Assembly (NCBI GenBank): GCA_905215775.1
Contig: CAJMRM010000003.1
Span: forward strand, 27,455 to 91,454
From: an uncultured bacterium
GTDB taxonomy: Bacteria; Bacillota; Clostridia; Lachnospirales; Lachnospiraceae
Length of the DNA stretch: 64,000 nt
Direction of reading: 5' to 3'
In this document: in pieces, positions 27,111 through 35,470 of the stretch
How positions within the stretch are numbered: the stretch's first letter is position 1
Layout: every line of letters starts with the position of its first letter
Notes under the pieces: model-generated
The model's database searches: none
What the model was told of the DNA's origin: nothing
Seen by the model: the letters and a program-made list of their open reading frames with translations, nothing else
Position numbers and translations under genes: made by a program

Positions 27111-27198
27111 AAAATCCCGCCCTGTCTGGCACACAAGGCGGGAAACGTTTTAAGGGGGACCTGCCAGACGCAACTCTGGCAGGTATGAGTATGAAAAA
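27111..27198 (+). repeat. Intergenic repeat, copy B, with terminator hairpins
   Basis: This stretch matches copy A at 20421-20510 (TCCCGCCCTGTCTGG, then AGGGGGA, then GGCAGGTATG and ATGAAAAA). It folds into two hairpins: CCCGCC/GGCGGG (27116-27142) followed by AAACGTTTTAA, and a perfect 10-pair stem ACCTGCCAGA/TCTGGCAGGT (27159-27184). It lies just after the oxidoreductase gene and probably terminates the operon. Confidence 0.6.
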
Positions 27199-27210
27199 GC
27201 TTTGTGTGTT

Positions 27211-27255
27211 CAAGTGTAGCACTTGAAACAAAGGCAGGTTATCCTTTCGGATAAC
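27211..27255. other. Two consecutive perfect palindromes
   Basis: CAAGTG-TAG-CACTTG (27211-27225) and GTTATCC-TTTC-GGATAAC (27238-27255) stand 12 bases apart. Neither has a T-run. They lie upstream of the uridine kinase promoter in a 361-base gap that holds no gene; candidates are operators or a small structured RNA. Confidence 0.4.
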
Positions 27256-27322
27256 GTACTTGTATTATATGAGGTAAATGTGTACAAAGTGTGATTGGAA
27301 CATAAAAAAATTATAAATATAT

Positions 27323-27351
27323 TTAACAGAATATGGCCTATATGGTAAAAT
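27323..27351 (+). promoter_or_regulatory. udk promoter
   Basis: TTAACA (27323-27328) and TAAAAT (27346-27351) are separated by 17 bases, 84 bases before the udk start. Confidence 0.55.
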
Positions 27352-27435
27352 ATCCGTAAGAATTGCCCGGAGATTCGTTCAGATACGGGACTGAAATGAA
27401 CTGTGGTGCAGGACATATACGAAGGGAGAGATACC

Positions 27436-28059
27436 ATGGACAATATACTGGTGATCGGGATCGCAGGCGGCTCCGGCAGCGGAAAAACAACGCTGACCAG
27501 CCGGATCGCAGAACAATTCCCGGAAGAGGTGACGGTGATCCGTCATGATGATTATTACAGGCATTATGAAGAGCTGACCCTGGAGGAGAGAAAGCGCTTG
27601 AACTACGACCATCCAAGCGCTTTTGATACGGAGCTTCTGATCCGCCATCTGATGGAGCTGAAGCAGGGACGGCCGGTGGAGTGTCCGGTCTATGATTATG
27701 CCATCTATAACAGAAGCGGGAGGACCCAGACCATACTGCCGCGGCGGGTGGTGATCGTGGAGGGGATCCTGATCTTTGAAAGCCGACGCCTTTGTGACCT
27801 CATGGATATTCGGGTGTTCGTGGATACGGACGCCGATATCCGCATCATCCGCAGGATCCAGAGGGACGTGGTGGAGCGGGGCAGGAGCCTGGAATCGGTG
27901 ATCGATCAGTATATGAATACGGTGAAGCCCATGCATGAGCAGTTTGTGGAGCCCAGCAAGAGGAACGCCAGCATCATCGTTCCCGAAGGCGGCTATAACC
28001 GGGTGGCCATGCAGATGCTCTTAAGCCAGGTCCGGAGCCATCTGCGCGGGGAGGACTGA
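27436..28059 (+). CDS. udk: Uridine kinase
   Basis: A 207-residue cytoplasmic kinase that phosphorylates uridine and cytidine in pyrimidine salvage. The N-terminal P-loop GIAGGSGSGKTT and the family segment IRHDDYYRHYEELTLEER are intact, with RPVECPVYDYAIYNR in the middle. ATG 27436 is chosen because GGGAGAG precedes it and the family begins directly before the P-loop; ATG 27403 would add 11 unrelated residues. It appears monocistronic. The related phosphoribulokinase/uridine kinase group is large, but the length and motifs fit Udk. Confidence 0.92.
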   Translation: MDNILVIGIAGGSGSGKTTLTSRIAEQFPEEVTVIRHDDYYRHYEELTLEERKRLNYDHPSAFDTELLIRHLMELKQGRPVECPVYDYAIYNRSGRTQTILPRRVVIVEGILIFESRRLCDLMDIRVFVDTDADIRIIRRIQRDVVERGRSLESVIDQYMNTVKPMHEQFVEPSKRNASIIVPEGGYNRVAMQMLLSQVRSHLRGED

Positions 28060-28080
28060 CCGGGAGCCGGAATGACTGCA

Positions 28081-28149
28081 TTTTGCCACAATTTTGCCCG
28101 AGTTTTGCGGGAGAAATCTTAAGATTAAACAGGAAGAATGTGGTATACT
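28081..28149 (+). promoter_or_regulatory. Promoter with three 11-bp phased repeats and a palindrome
   Basis: TTTTGCC, TTTTGCC and TTTTGCG start at 28081, 28092 and 28103, exactly one helical turn apart. The perfect palindrome AATCTTAAGATT (28115-28126) covers the expected -35 position, and TATACT (28144-28149) is the -10 box. The pattern resembles binding sites of OmpR/PhoB-family response regulators upstream of an activated promoter. Confidence 0.5.
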
Positions 28150-28199
28150 CTTTTTATACAGAATTGAAGGTCCGCGGCTGCGGCATAAGGAGGAATACC

Positions 28200-29207
28200 A
28201 TGAAGAAACTAAGTCTGACCTTGACCACGGTGCTTATGGCGGCTGCCCTGGGATTTCCGGCTCTGGCTTCGGAGCGGATCGAGGATATTACCCTGGAGAT
28301 CGAGTCCGGGATCCATGCGGGAGGGTACGGAGACGGCGACTATGTGGATGTGATCGTGGATAACGAGGGCTGTTATCTGGATACGGTGACAGTGACAAAT
28401 GTGCCCGGAAATACCTGGGAGTCCGGGGATGAACCGAGAGTAAAGATTGTTCTGCGGACCGACGAGGGCTATGTCTTTGCCTCCGGCCTGGGGGAGGACG
28501 AGGTGGCGCTGGATGAGGAAACGGGCACGGTGACCTCCGTATCCCGCAGCTCTTCCCGGCTTACGATCCTTGTGACCCTGGCGGAGCTGGATGAGGATGA
28601 TTATTATGAATACGATGAGGATTATACCCTGGACGTGGAGGACGCCCTGTGGGATTCGGCTGTGGGAGGCCTGGCCGGATGGGCGGGAAACGATTATGCA
28701 GGGAAATACCAGGTCCGCCTTTATAAGGACGGCGAGGCAGTGGGCTCTGTGGTCACAACGGAGAAGCTGACCTATAATTTCTCCGGATGGTTTTCCGGAG
28801 CGGGAACGTACCAGTTCCGGGTGCGGGCAGTCCGCGGCGAGTACGATGAGGGAAACTGGGAGGAATCGGACGAGCGTACCGTGTCCGATGAGGAAGCGGC
28901 CAGGATCCGCAGCCAGGCAGCCAGTACCTCCCAGGGATATGCGGCGGTGGATCCGGCGGGAACCTGGCTCTGGCAGCCGGAGGCCGGCTGGTGGTGGTGC
29001 AACCCCAACCGCAGCTATCCCTATTCCGTGTGGGCGATGATCGAAGGAAAGTGGTATTATTTTAATGAGCAGGGCTACTGCGTGATGAACGACTGGGTAC
29101 ATACCGGGGGAAAATGGTATTACTGCGGCGAAAGCGGGGCTATGGTCACAAGCCAGATGATCAACGGCCAGTATTACGTCAATATCAACGGCGAGTGGGT
29201 GCAGTAG
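28200..29207 (+). CDS. Secreted protein with C-terminal cell-wall-binding repeats
   Basis: A 335-residue exported protein. ATG 28200 has AAGGAGGAA upstream and begins a clean signal peptide (about residues 1-21, ending in A-L-A-S). Residues about 22-130 are a beta-rich acidic domain, followed by a fibronectin-like or Ig-like stretch to about 235. The last 80 residues hold Trp/Tyr-rich cell-wall-binding repeats of the choline-binding type (GKWYYFNEQGYCVMNDWV, then GKWYYCGESGAMV). It is probably attached non-covalently to the wall. The LicD-family gene at 49.2 kb could supply phosphocholine-like ligands, but that link is inference. An ATG at 28083 lies upstream of the promoter and is rejected. 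Confidence 0.8.
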   Translation: MKKLSLTLTTVLMAAALGFPALASERIEDITLEIESGIHAGGYGDGDYVDVIVDNEGCYLDTVTVTNVPGNTWESGDEPRVKIVLRTDEGYVFASGLGEDEVALDEETGTVTSVSRSSSRLTILVTLAELDEDDYYEYDEDYTLDVEDALWDSAVGGLAGWAGNDYAGKYQVRLYKDGEAVGSVVTTEKLTYNFSGWFSGAGTYQFRVRAVRGEYDEGNWEESDERTVSDEEAARIRSQAASTSQGYAAVDPAGTWLWQPEAGWWWCNPNRSYPYSVWAMIEGKWYYFNEQGYCVMNDWVHTGGKWYYCGESGAMVTSQMINGQYYVNINGEWVQ

Positions 29208-29279
29208 CACGCCAGATCCGCTTTCTCCTGTTTTTTGGGAAAAATGAAAAAACCTCTTTAAAAACCGGATTCTTTTGTA

Positions 29280-29285
29280 TATAAT
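29280..29285 (+). promoter_or_regulatory. mreB -10 box
   Basis: A perfect TATAAT, with only a weak TTTAAA at -35 spacing (29257-29262). It lies 128 bases before the mreB start. Confidence 0.45.
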
Positions 29286-29323
29286 AAGATTGATATTTCG
29301 CGCTCTGAAAAACAGAGAACAGA

Positions 29324-29365
29324 CGGAATGCAGCGGTGGCCGGTATGAGACCGCCCTGTATTCCG
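29324..29365 (+). other. Leader stem-loop upstream of mreB
   Basis: CGGAATGCAG (29324-29333) pairs with CTGTATTCCG (29356-29365), with inner CGGT/ACCG pairing. It sits in the 5' leader between the -10 box and the ribosome binding site. The family is not recognised. Confidence 0.45.
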
Positions 29366-29412
29366 AGAAATAGAGAGTATCCGGGTGAAAAGACAGAAAA
29401 GACAGGAGGAAA

Positions 29413-30420
29413 ATGGCAATGATGATGTCCAACGACATTGGAATTGATTTAGGTACAGCCAGTATCCTTGTATATATTAAAGGAAAAGGCGTTGTATTAA
29501 AGGAACCGTCGGTGGTTGCCCTGGACAGGGAAACCAATAAGGTGATCACCTTTGGTGAGGAGGCCCGGCTGATGATCGGGCGTACTCCCGGCAATATCGT
29601 GGCGGTCCGTCCCCTCAGAAAGGGCGTGATCTCCGATTATACGGTAACCGAGAAGATGCTGAAATATTTCATCGACAAGGCGGTGGGAAAGCGGACCTTA
29701 AGAAAGCCCAGGATTGCAGTCTGTATCCCCAGCGGAGCCACAGAGGTGGAGAGAAAGGCCGTTGAGGACGCCACCTACCAGGCCGGAGCCAGAGAGGTCT
29801 GCATCATCGAGGAGCCGGTGGCGGCGGCCATTGGCGCGGGCATCGATATTTCCAAGGCCTGCGGAAACATGATCGTCGATATCGGAGGCGGTACTGCGGA
29901 TATCGCGGTGATCTCCCTGGGAGGAACCGTAGTAAGCACCTCCATTAAAACTGCCGGAGACGACTTTGACGAGTCCCTGGTGCGTTATATGAGAAAGAAG
30001 CACAACCTCCTCATCGGTGAGAGAACTGCCGAGGAGATCAAGATCAACATCGGCGCGGCCTACCGCCGCCCGGAGCTGGTGACCATGGAGGTGCGCGGAA
30101 GAAACCTGGTAACAGGACTTCCGAAGACCATTGTAGTTACCTCTGACGAGACCCTGGAGGCCCTTAAGGAGCCGGCGATGCAGATCGTGGACGCGGTACA
30201 CAACGTCTTAGAGCGGACGCCGCCGGAGCTGGCCGCCGATATCTTTGACCGGGGCATCGTACTTACGGGAGGCGGAGCCCTGCTTTCCGGTCTGGACGCC
30301 CTGATCGAGGAGAAGACGGGGATCACGACGATGATCGCAGAGGAGCCGCTGACGGCGGTGGCCATCGGAACTGGTAAATTCATTGAGTTTTTCCATGGAG
30401 GAAAGCATTCAGACAGATAA
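29413..30420 (+). CDS. mreB: Rod shape-determining actin homologue MreB/Mbl
   Basis: A 335-residue bacterial actin that forms membrane-associated filaments guiding lateral wall synthesis. The actin ATPase motifs are intact: phosphate 1 IGIDLGTASILVY, connect 1, phosphate 2 IVDIGGGTADIAVISLGG and the adenosine motif IVLTGGGALLSGLD. No mreC/mreD or minD lies next to it, so it could equally be an mbl- or mreBH-type paralogue. AGGAGGAAAA precedes the start. The recD2 ATG follows immediately on its TAA stop. Confidence 0.92.
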   Translation: MAMMMSNDIGIDLGTASILVYIKGKGVVLKEPSVVALDRETNKVITFGEEARLMIGRTPGNIVAVRPLRKGVISDYTVTEKMLKYFIDKAVGKRTLRKPRIAVCIPSGATEVERKAVEDATYQAGAREVCIIEEPVAAAIGAGIDISKACGNMIVDIGGGTADIAVISLGGTVVSTSIKTAGDDFDESLVRYMRKKHNLLIGERTAEEIKINIGAAYRRPELVTMEVRGRNLVTGLPKTIVVTSDETLEALKEPAMQIVDAVHNVLERTPPELAADIFDRGIVLTGGGALLSGLDALIEEKTGITTMIAEEPLTAVAIGTGKFIEFFHGGKHSDR

Positions 30421-32685
30421 ATGGCGACTGTAACAGGTTATGTAGAAAAGATAAAATACCGCAATGATGAGAATGGCTATTCGGTGCTGAGCGTTGCCGA
30501 TGGCAAGGAGGAGTATGTCCTGGTGGGCATCTTTGCGTATATCGCAGAGGGGGAGCGCATCGAGGCAACGGGGCGCTTGGTAGAGCATTCGATTTATGGC
30601 GAGCAGCTGTCGGTGGAGAGCTATGAGATCAAGCCTCCCGAGGACACGCTGGCAATAGAACGGTATCTCGGCTCCGGTGCGATCAAAGGCATCGGAGCTG
30701 CTTTGGCTAAAAGAATCGTGAAAAAATTCAAGGCCGATACCTTCCGCATTATTGAGGAGGAGCCGGAGCGGCTTTCGGAGGTCAAGGGAATCAGCGAGCG
30801 CATGGCCATGGAGATCAGCAGCCAGGTGGAGGAAAAGCGGGAGCTGCGCCAGGCCATGCTGTTTCTCCAGCAGTATGGGATCCATATGAACCTGGCGGTG
30901 AAGATCTACCAGCAGTATGGCCAGCGGATGTATTCAGTGATCCAGGAAAATCCGTACCAGCTGGCGGACGATATCCACGGCGTGGGCTTTAAGATCGCCG
31001 ATGAGATCGCGGCGAAGGTGGGGATCTTTACAGACTCTGATTACAGGATCCGGAGCGGCCTGTTCTACACCCTGCTGCAGGCTGTCGGAAACGGCCACAC
31101 CTACCTTCCCAGGGAGGAGCTGTTTGCCAGCGCGGCAGAGCTCCTTAAGGTGGATGCGGACTATATGGAAAAGCACCTCATGGACCTGCAGATGGAAAAA
31201 AAGCTGGTGGTGAAGGAAAAGGACGGCGGGATGATCGTCTATCCGGCCCAGTTTTATTATATGGAGCTCAACACCGCCAGAATGCTCCATGATCTGAACA
31301 TACGGGATACGGTGCCGCCGGAGAAAATAAGGAAACGCCTGGAATCCATCGTGGCCGGAGCGCAGATCGAGCTGGATATCCATCAGGAGGAGGCCGTTAT
31401 CGAGGCGGTGAACAATGGACTTCTGATCATCACCGGCGGGCCGGGAACCGGAAAGACCACCACCATCAACACGATCATCCGGTATTTTGAGCAGGAGGAT
31501 ATGGAGATCCTTCTGGCTGCCCCCACGGGCCGGGCGGCCAAGCGCATGGCCGAGGCCACGGGCTATGAGGCCCGGACCATCCACCGGCTCCTGGAGCTTA
31601 CGGGGGCTCCGTCCATGGACAGCGGACGCAATGGGAACGGCAGCGCCGGAGGGGAGGCGCGGCTGGAGGGAATGCATTTTGAGCGCAATGAGGCCAATCC
31701 CCTGGATGCGGACGTGGTCATCATCGACGAGGTTTCCATGGTGGATATCAGTCTCATGCATTCTCTTTTAAAGGCCGTCAATGTTGGGACCCGGCTGATC
31801 CTGGTGGGGGATGTGAACCAGCTTCCCAGTGTGGGCCCGGGAAACGTTCTGCGGGACATGATCCAGTCGGGAAAATTCCCGGTGGTGATGCTTACGAAGA
31901 TCTTCCGCCAGGCGGCCCAGAGCGACATTATCGTCAATGCCCATAAGATCAACGCCGGAGAGCGGGTTCCCCTGGAAAAGCGCAGCCGGGATTTCCTGTT
32001 TATCCGCCGGGATCATCCGGCCGCGATCATTAAAGATATGATGATCCTTTTGCGGGATAAGCTGCCGGGATATGTGGGGGCGGAGATCCAGGATATCCAG
32101 ATTATGACGCCCATGCGCAAGGGCGCCCTGGGCGTGGAGCAGCTGAACCGGATCCTTCAGGAAAATTTCAATCCTCCGGCGGCGGACAAGCCGGAAAAGG
32201 AGGCGGGAGGAACCGTATTCCGTACCGGGGACAAGGTGATGCAGATCAAAAACAATTACCAGCTGGCCTGGGAGGTGCGGAATCGCTATGGGATCCCGGT
32301 GGAGAAGGGCGAGGGCGTTTTCAACGGCGATATGGGCGTCATCCGTCAGGTAAACACTTTTTCTGAGACCCTGGAGGTGGAATTTGACGAGAGACGGATG
32401 GTGGAGTACAGCTTTAAGCAGCTGGAGGAGCTGGAGCTGGCCTACGCCATCACCATACATAAATCCCAGGGAAGCGAATATCCGGCAGTGGTGATCCCCA
32501 TTTATTCGGGGCCGCGGATGCTGATGACCAGGAACCTGATCTATACGGCTGTGACCAGGGCAAAAAAATGCGTGTGCCTGGTGGGGCTGCCGGAAATGTT
32601 CCAGTTTATGGTGGACAATGAAATGGAGCAGAAGCGGTATTCCGGGCTGAAGGACCGGATCCTGGAGATCGAGCCTGGAATTTAA
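30421..32685 (+). CDS. recD2: ATP-dependent RecD-like DNA helicase RecD2
   Basis: A 754-residue superfamily 1B 5'-3' helicase of the RecBC-independent RecD2 type. In order: an N-terminal OB-like domain (about 1-70), a helix-hairpin-helix region (LGSGAIKGIGAALAKRIVKK), the Walker A GGPGTGKTTT (about residues 339-348), Walker B VVIIDEVSMVD, motif III LILVGDVNQLPSVGPGNVL, and the C-terminal UvrD-like motif AYAITIHKSQGSEYPAV. It starts directly after the mreB stop; the nearest Shine-Dalgarno-like GGAGGAA is about 17 bases upstream inside mreB, so translational coupling is likely. Confidence 0.93.
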   Translation: MATVTGYVEKIKYRNDENGYSVLSVADGKEEYVLVGIFAYIAEGERIEATGRLVEHSIYGEQLSVESYEIKPPEDTLAIERYLGSGAIKGIGAALAKRIVKKFKADTFRIIEEEPERLSEVKGISERMAMEISSQVEEKRELRQAMLFLQQYGIHMNLAVKIYQQYGQRMYSVIQENPYQLADDIHGVGFKIADEIAAKVGIFTDSDYRIRSGLFYTLLQAVGNGHTYLPREELFASAAELLKVDADYMEKHLMDLQMEKKLVVKEKDGGMIVYPAQFYYMELNTARMLHDLNIRDTVPPEKIRKRLESIVAGAQIELDIHQEEAVIEAVNNGLLIITGGPGTGKTTTINTIIRYFEQEDMEILLAAPTGRAAKRMAEATGYEARTIHRLLELTGAPSMDSGRNGNGSAGGEARLEGMHFERNEANPLDADVVIIDEVSMVDISLMHSLLKAVNVGTRLILVGDVNQLPSVGPGNVLRDMIQSGKFPVVMLTKIFRQAAQSDIIVNAHKINAGERVPLEKRSRDFLFIRRDHPAAIIKDMMILLRDKLPGYVGAEIQDIQIMTPMRKGALGVEQLNRILQENFNPPAADKPEKEAGGTVFRTGDKVMQIKNNYQLAWEVRNRYGIPVEKGEGVFNGDMGVIRQVNTFSETLEVEFDERRMVEYSFKQLEELELAYAITIHKSQGSEYPAVVIPIYSGPRMLMTRNLIYTAVTRAKKCVCLVGLPEMFQFMVDNEMEQKRYSGLKDRILEIEPGI

Positions 32686-32790
32686 AGGCAGAACCGATGG
32701 CCCTGGACGGGCCCATGGGATCCGGTTCCGGCGCTGGAAAGGGGCTGCCGGAGCTGTGCGTTCTGGAAAAACAGAACAGTATACAAATCT

Positions 32791-33501
32791 ATGAATAAAG
32801 AAACAATTCTGAATGTTCTTTTCCCGCGGCACTGTCCAGTGTGCGGGGAAATCGTAAAGCCGCCGGGCAGTCTCATCTGCCCGGCCTGCTTCCATAAGCT
32901 TTCTTACGTAAAGCCTCCTGTATGCAAAAAATGCGGAAAAGAGATCCTGGATGAGACAGAGGAATTCTGCGGGGACTGCATGAAGCGCCGCCATGCCTTT
33001 GAGTCCGGCCTGGCTCTTATGAATTATGATGAAACAGCCAGGAGATCCATGGCCTGGATCAAATATAAGAATAAGAGGGAATATCTGGATTTTTACGGAG
33101 CAGCCCTGGCAGCCCGGTATGAAACGCAGATCCGGCGCATGGAGGCGGATGCCCTTGTTCCGGTGCCGGTCCATCCGTCCAGGAAGCGGGCCAGGGGCTT
33201 TAATCAGGCGGAGGTGCTGGCCGTGCTGCTGGGAAAGCGGCTGGGGATCCCGGTGGAATCCGGCATGCTCATCCGGGATAAAAGAACGAAGCCGCAGAAG
33301 GAGCTTTCTGCGGCAGAACGTCTGAAAAATCTGTCCGGGGCCTTCCGGGCCGGAGCGATCCCGGAAGGAATCAGGACTGTGCTCCTGGTGGACGATATTT
33401 ATACCACCGGGAGTACGGTGGAGGCCTGCGCCCGGGCGCTCCGGAGCGCTGGGGTAAGCCGCGTGTATTTTGTGGTGATCTGCATGACCGGCGGACGATA
33501 G
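32791..33501 (+). CDS. comF: ComF family protein
   Basis: A 236-residue protein with an N-terminal double zinc finger (CPVCGE, CPAC, CKKCGKE, CGDC within residues 13-70) and a C-terminal phosphoribosyltransferase domain carrying VLLVDDIYTTGSTVEA. In naturally competent Firmicutes ComF is needed for DNA uptake and works in the cytoplasm with the ComFA helicase; no comFA is adjacent here, so competence cannot be inferred. The 105-base gap upstream holds an imperfect GAACCG/CGGTTC hairpin (about 32691-32729) without a T-run. Confidence 0.9.
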   Translation: MNKETILNVLFPRHCPVCGEIVKPPGSLICPACFHKLSYVKPPVCKKCGKEILDETEEFCGDCMKRRHAFESGLALMNYDETARRSMAWIKYKNKREYLDFYGAALAARYETQIRRMEADALVPVPVHPSRKRARGFNQAEVLAVLLGKRLGIPVESGMLIRDKRTKPQKELSAAERLKNLSGAFRAGAIPEGIRTVLLVDDIYTTGSTVEACARALRSAGVSRVYFVVICMTGGR

Positions 33502-33580
33502 GGGGCCGGGAAGCCAGGCGGCAGAATTTCAGCGTCCGGGACAGTCACGGGGCTGTATCCGGCGTCCCCGCGCCCGTTTC

Positions 33581-34213
33581 CTATTCGTCCAGGGAAACGA
33601 AAAGACCGCTTTCCTTCTGCTGGAAGGAGAGGTCCTGGGATTCGGTTTCCGAGGACCATACGGTGACGGTTAAGGTGGAGGTCTCCGGATCCCAGCTTAT
33701 GGCGGGACAGATCCGGGCGTCTGTGGCGTAAACGGCGTTGGGGAAGGCGTTGACCCGGTTGTCCTGATCCATGAGATAGATCCCCTCATAAGAATTCCCG
33801 GGAGCCATATAGCCAAAGAGCTTCAGTCCGCTTTCCGGATCCTCGGCAAGAGAGACTACGCCGTACTGACCGGCGTTTTCAGAGAGGCTTTCAAAGGGGA
33901 TGGCCTCGATCTCACCGGCAGAAAATTTCTGCATGATCGTAAAGAAGTCCCCGGCTTCCTCGGCCTCCATGGAAGCGATCTCTTCGGGACTGGGAGTTTC
34001 CCGGACATCGGGCTCCCCGTTTTCAGGCTCTGCGGCAGAGCTGTCTGCCGCGCTGGTTTCTGCGGCTTTGGAAGGGGCCTTCGTTCCGGCCTGGTCCCCT
34101 GTCCCGGAAGAGCCGCAGGCGGTGAGCACAGCGGCCGTGAGGGCCGCCAGGAGCCCGCAGGCCGCCCGGAGCCGAAGATTCTTATGTTTCATGCGTTCCC
34201 TATTTTTCATCAT
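33581..34213 (-). CDS. Lipoprotein of unknown function
   Basis: A 210-residue protein with a signal peptide ending in the lipobox L-T-A-C (about residue 33), then a Ser/Ala/Glu-rich linker to about residue 75 and a small acidic domain. No family is recognised. It should be anchored on the outer face of the membrane. Two starts are possible: ATG 34213 (AAAGGA 11 bases upstream) or ATG 34192 (AGGGA 5 bases upstream), differing by seven residues. It is convergent with comF; the 79-base gap has no clear terminator. Confidence 0.7.
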   Translation of the reverse strand: MMKNRERMKHKNLRLRAACGLLAALTAAVLTACGSSGTGDQAGTKAPSKAAETSAADSSAAEPENGEPDVRETPSPEEIASMEAEEAGDFFTIMQKFSAGEIEAIPFESLSENAGQYGVVSLAEDPESGLKLFGYMAPGNSYEGIYLMDQDNRVNAFPNAVYATDARICPAISWDPETSTLTVTVWSSETESQDLSFQQKESGLFVSLDE

Positions 34214-34350
34214 ACTTCTGGTATTCCTTTCTGCTTCCAGCGTATCCGCTGGTCTGACCCCTTGATTTTACCATATTTTCAGCCCTGGGGCCCTTAAATT
34301 TTTATAAAAAGTTTCCAGGAACCGGGACCGTCGTTTTTTTATAAAAAAAC

Positions 34351-34379
34351 TTGACTGTACAGGCTTTCTATGTTACAAT
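34351..34379 (+). promoter_or_regulatory. rpmG-secE-nusG promoter
   Basis: TTGACT (34351-34356) and TACAAT (34374-34379) are separated by exactly 17 bases. Confidence 0.75.
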
Positions 34380-34481
34380 GAGCGGGCGAATGGAAGAACA
34401 TAGGTCTTTTTTTTATGCTCAATTTTCGATAGCAGGCAGAGAAAAGGCCGCCTTACAAAGAATTAAACGGAGGTGGAAGTC

Positions 34482-34631
34482 GTGCGCACAAAGATTACAC
34501 TGGCATGTACAGAATGCAAGCAGCGCAATTACAACATGACGAAGGATAAGAAAACTCATCCGGACCGCATGGAGACTAAGAAGTACTGCAGATTCTGCAA
34601 GAGACACACAATGCACAAAGAAACTAAGTAA
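34482..34631 (+). CDS. rpmG: 50S ribosomal protein L33
   Basis: A 49-residue ribosomal protein of the large subunit. It starts at GTG 34482 with CGGAGGTGG upstream. The four zinc-ligand cysteines are present in ACTECKQ and KKYCRFCKRH, so this is the zinc-binding (C+) form. It stands before secE and nusG, the usual Firmicutes order. It is in a different frame from a longer spurious reading frame that begins at 34351. Confidence 0.95.
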   Translation: MRTKITLACTECKQRNYNMTKDKKTHPDRMETKKYCRFCKRHTMHKETK

Positions 34632-34656
34632 TCCGGTTTTCAGAAGGACGTGAATT

Positions 34657-34863
34657 ATGGGAGAAACAGCAAGTAATGAGAAAGCCCCCAAAAAGGACTT
34701 TATCAAAGGCTTAAAAGCTGAATTCAGCAAGATCATCTGGCCGGATAAAGAAACTCTGACAAAACAGTCCGTTGTGGTAGTAGTGACAACGCTTGTTTTG
34801 GGAATTGCGATCGCACTCCTTGATCTGATCATTAAGTTTGGTCTCAATATCGTTATTGGTTAA
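34657..34863 (+). CDS. secE: Preprotein translocase subunit SecE
   Basis: A 68-residue single-pass membrane protein that stabilises the SecY channel. The amphipathic segment FIKGLKAEFSKIIWPDKETL and one C-terminal membrane helix (about residues 38-65) are typical of the short Firmicutes form. AAGGACG precedes the start. It is flanked by rpmG and nusG. Confidence 0.95.
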   Translation: MGETASNEKAPKKDFIKGLKAEFSKIIWPDKETLTKQSVVVVVTTLVLGIAIALLDLIIKFGLNIVIG

Positions 34864-34878
34864 GGATGAGGTGAAGAT

Positions 34879-35394
34879 ATGTCAGAAGCACAATGGTATG
34901 TTGTACACACTTATTCCGGATATGAGAATAAGGTAAAAGTTGACATTGAAAAGACAATTGAAAACAGAGGACTTCAGGACCAGATCTTAGAGGTTTCTGT
35001 CCCGTTGGAAGAGGTTATCGAGCTGAAGAACGGCGCTCAGAAGCAGGTGGAACGCAAGATGTTCCCGGGCTACGTGCTGATCCATATGATCATGAACGAT
35101 GATACGTGGTACGTGGTCAGAAACACCAGAGGCGTGACCGGTTTCGTAGGACCGGGATCCAAGCCGGTGCCGCTCAGCGAGGATGAAATGAGAAACCTCG
35201 GATTTAAGACAACCGGAGTCGTCGTTGATTTTGAAGTCGGAGATACCATCGTAGTGATGTCCGGCGCATGGAAGGATACCGTGGGCGTCGTTAAGACCGT
35301 CAACGAATCCAGACAGTCCTTAACGATCAACGTCGAAATGTTCGGCCGTGAAACACCGGTAGAACTGAATTTTTCTGAAGTGAAGAAAATGTAG
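34879..35394 (+). CDS. nusG: Transcription termination/antitermination protein NusG
   Basis: A 171-residue RNA polymerase-binding factor. The NGN domain begins WYVVHTYSGYENKVK and includes FPGYVLIHM; the C-terminal KOW motif is in VGDTIVVMSGAWKDTVGVV. It modulates pausing, termination and coupling of transcription with translation. GGATGAGGTG lies upstream of the ATG. Confidence 0.96.
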   Translation: MSEAQWYVVHTYSGYENKVKVDIEKTIENRGLQDQILEVSVPLEEVIELKNGAQKQVERKMFPGYVLIHMIMNDDTWYVVRNTRGVTGFVGPGSKPVPLSEDEMRNLGFKTTGVVVDFEVGDTIVVMSGAWKDTVGVVKTVNESRQSLTINVEMFGRETPVELNFSEVKKM

Positions 35395-35421
35395 GCTGCG
35401 CCCGTTTGCGCAGATGTACGA

Positions 35422-35448
35422 GTGGGAGGGAAATCCCGACATTACCAC
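35422..35448 (+). promoter_or_regulatory. Candidate L1-binding mRNA motif upstream of rplK
   Basis: GTGG (35422-35425) and CCAC (35445-35448) enclose a GGGA-AA-TCCC hairpin with unpaired GA on the left and GACATTA on the right. The same architecture occurs before rplA at 35955-35983. Its position in the L11-L1 operon and its shape fit an autoregulatory binding site for ribosomal protein L1. Confidence 0.5.
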
Positions 35449-35470
35449 ATGATTTAGGAGGTGCCTAATT

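Noticed and set aside
28209..29594. 461-codon minus-strand open frame across the cell-wall-binding gene and the mreB start
   Set aside because: It spans a promoter and leader and overlaps two well-supported plus-strand genes; the product is low-complexity His/Ile/Arg-rich.
32691..32729. Imperfect hairpin between recD2 and comF, considered as a terminator
   Set aside because: The stem is bulged and there is no T-run.
31768..33174. 468-codon minus-strand open frame over recD2 and comF
   Set aside because: It is a shadow of two recognised genes.
34351..34539. 62-codon plus-strand frame before secE
   Set aside because: It begins at the rpmG promoter -35 box and overlaps rpmG in the wrong frame.
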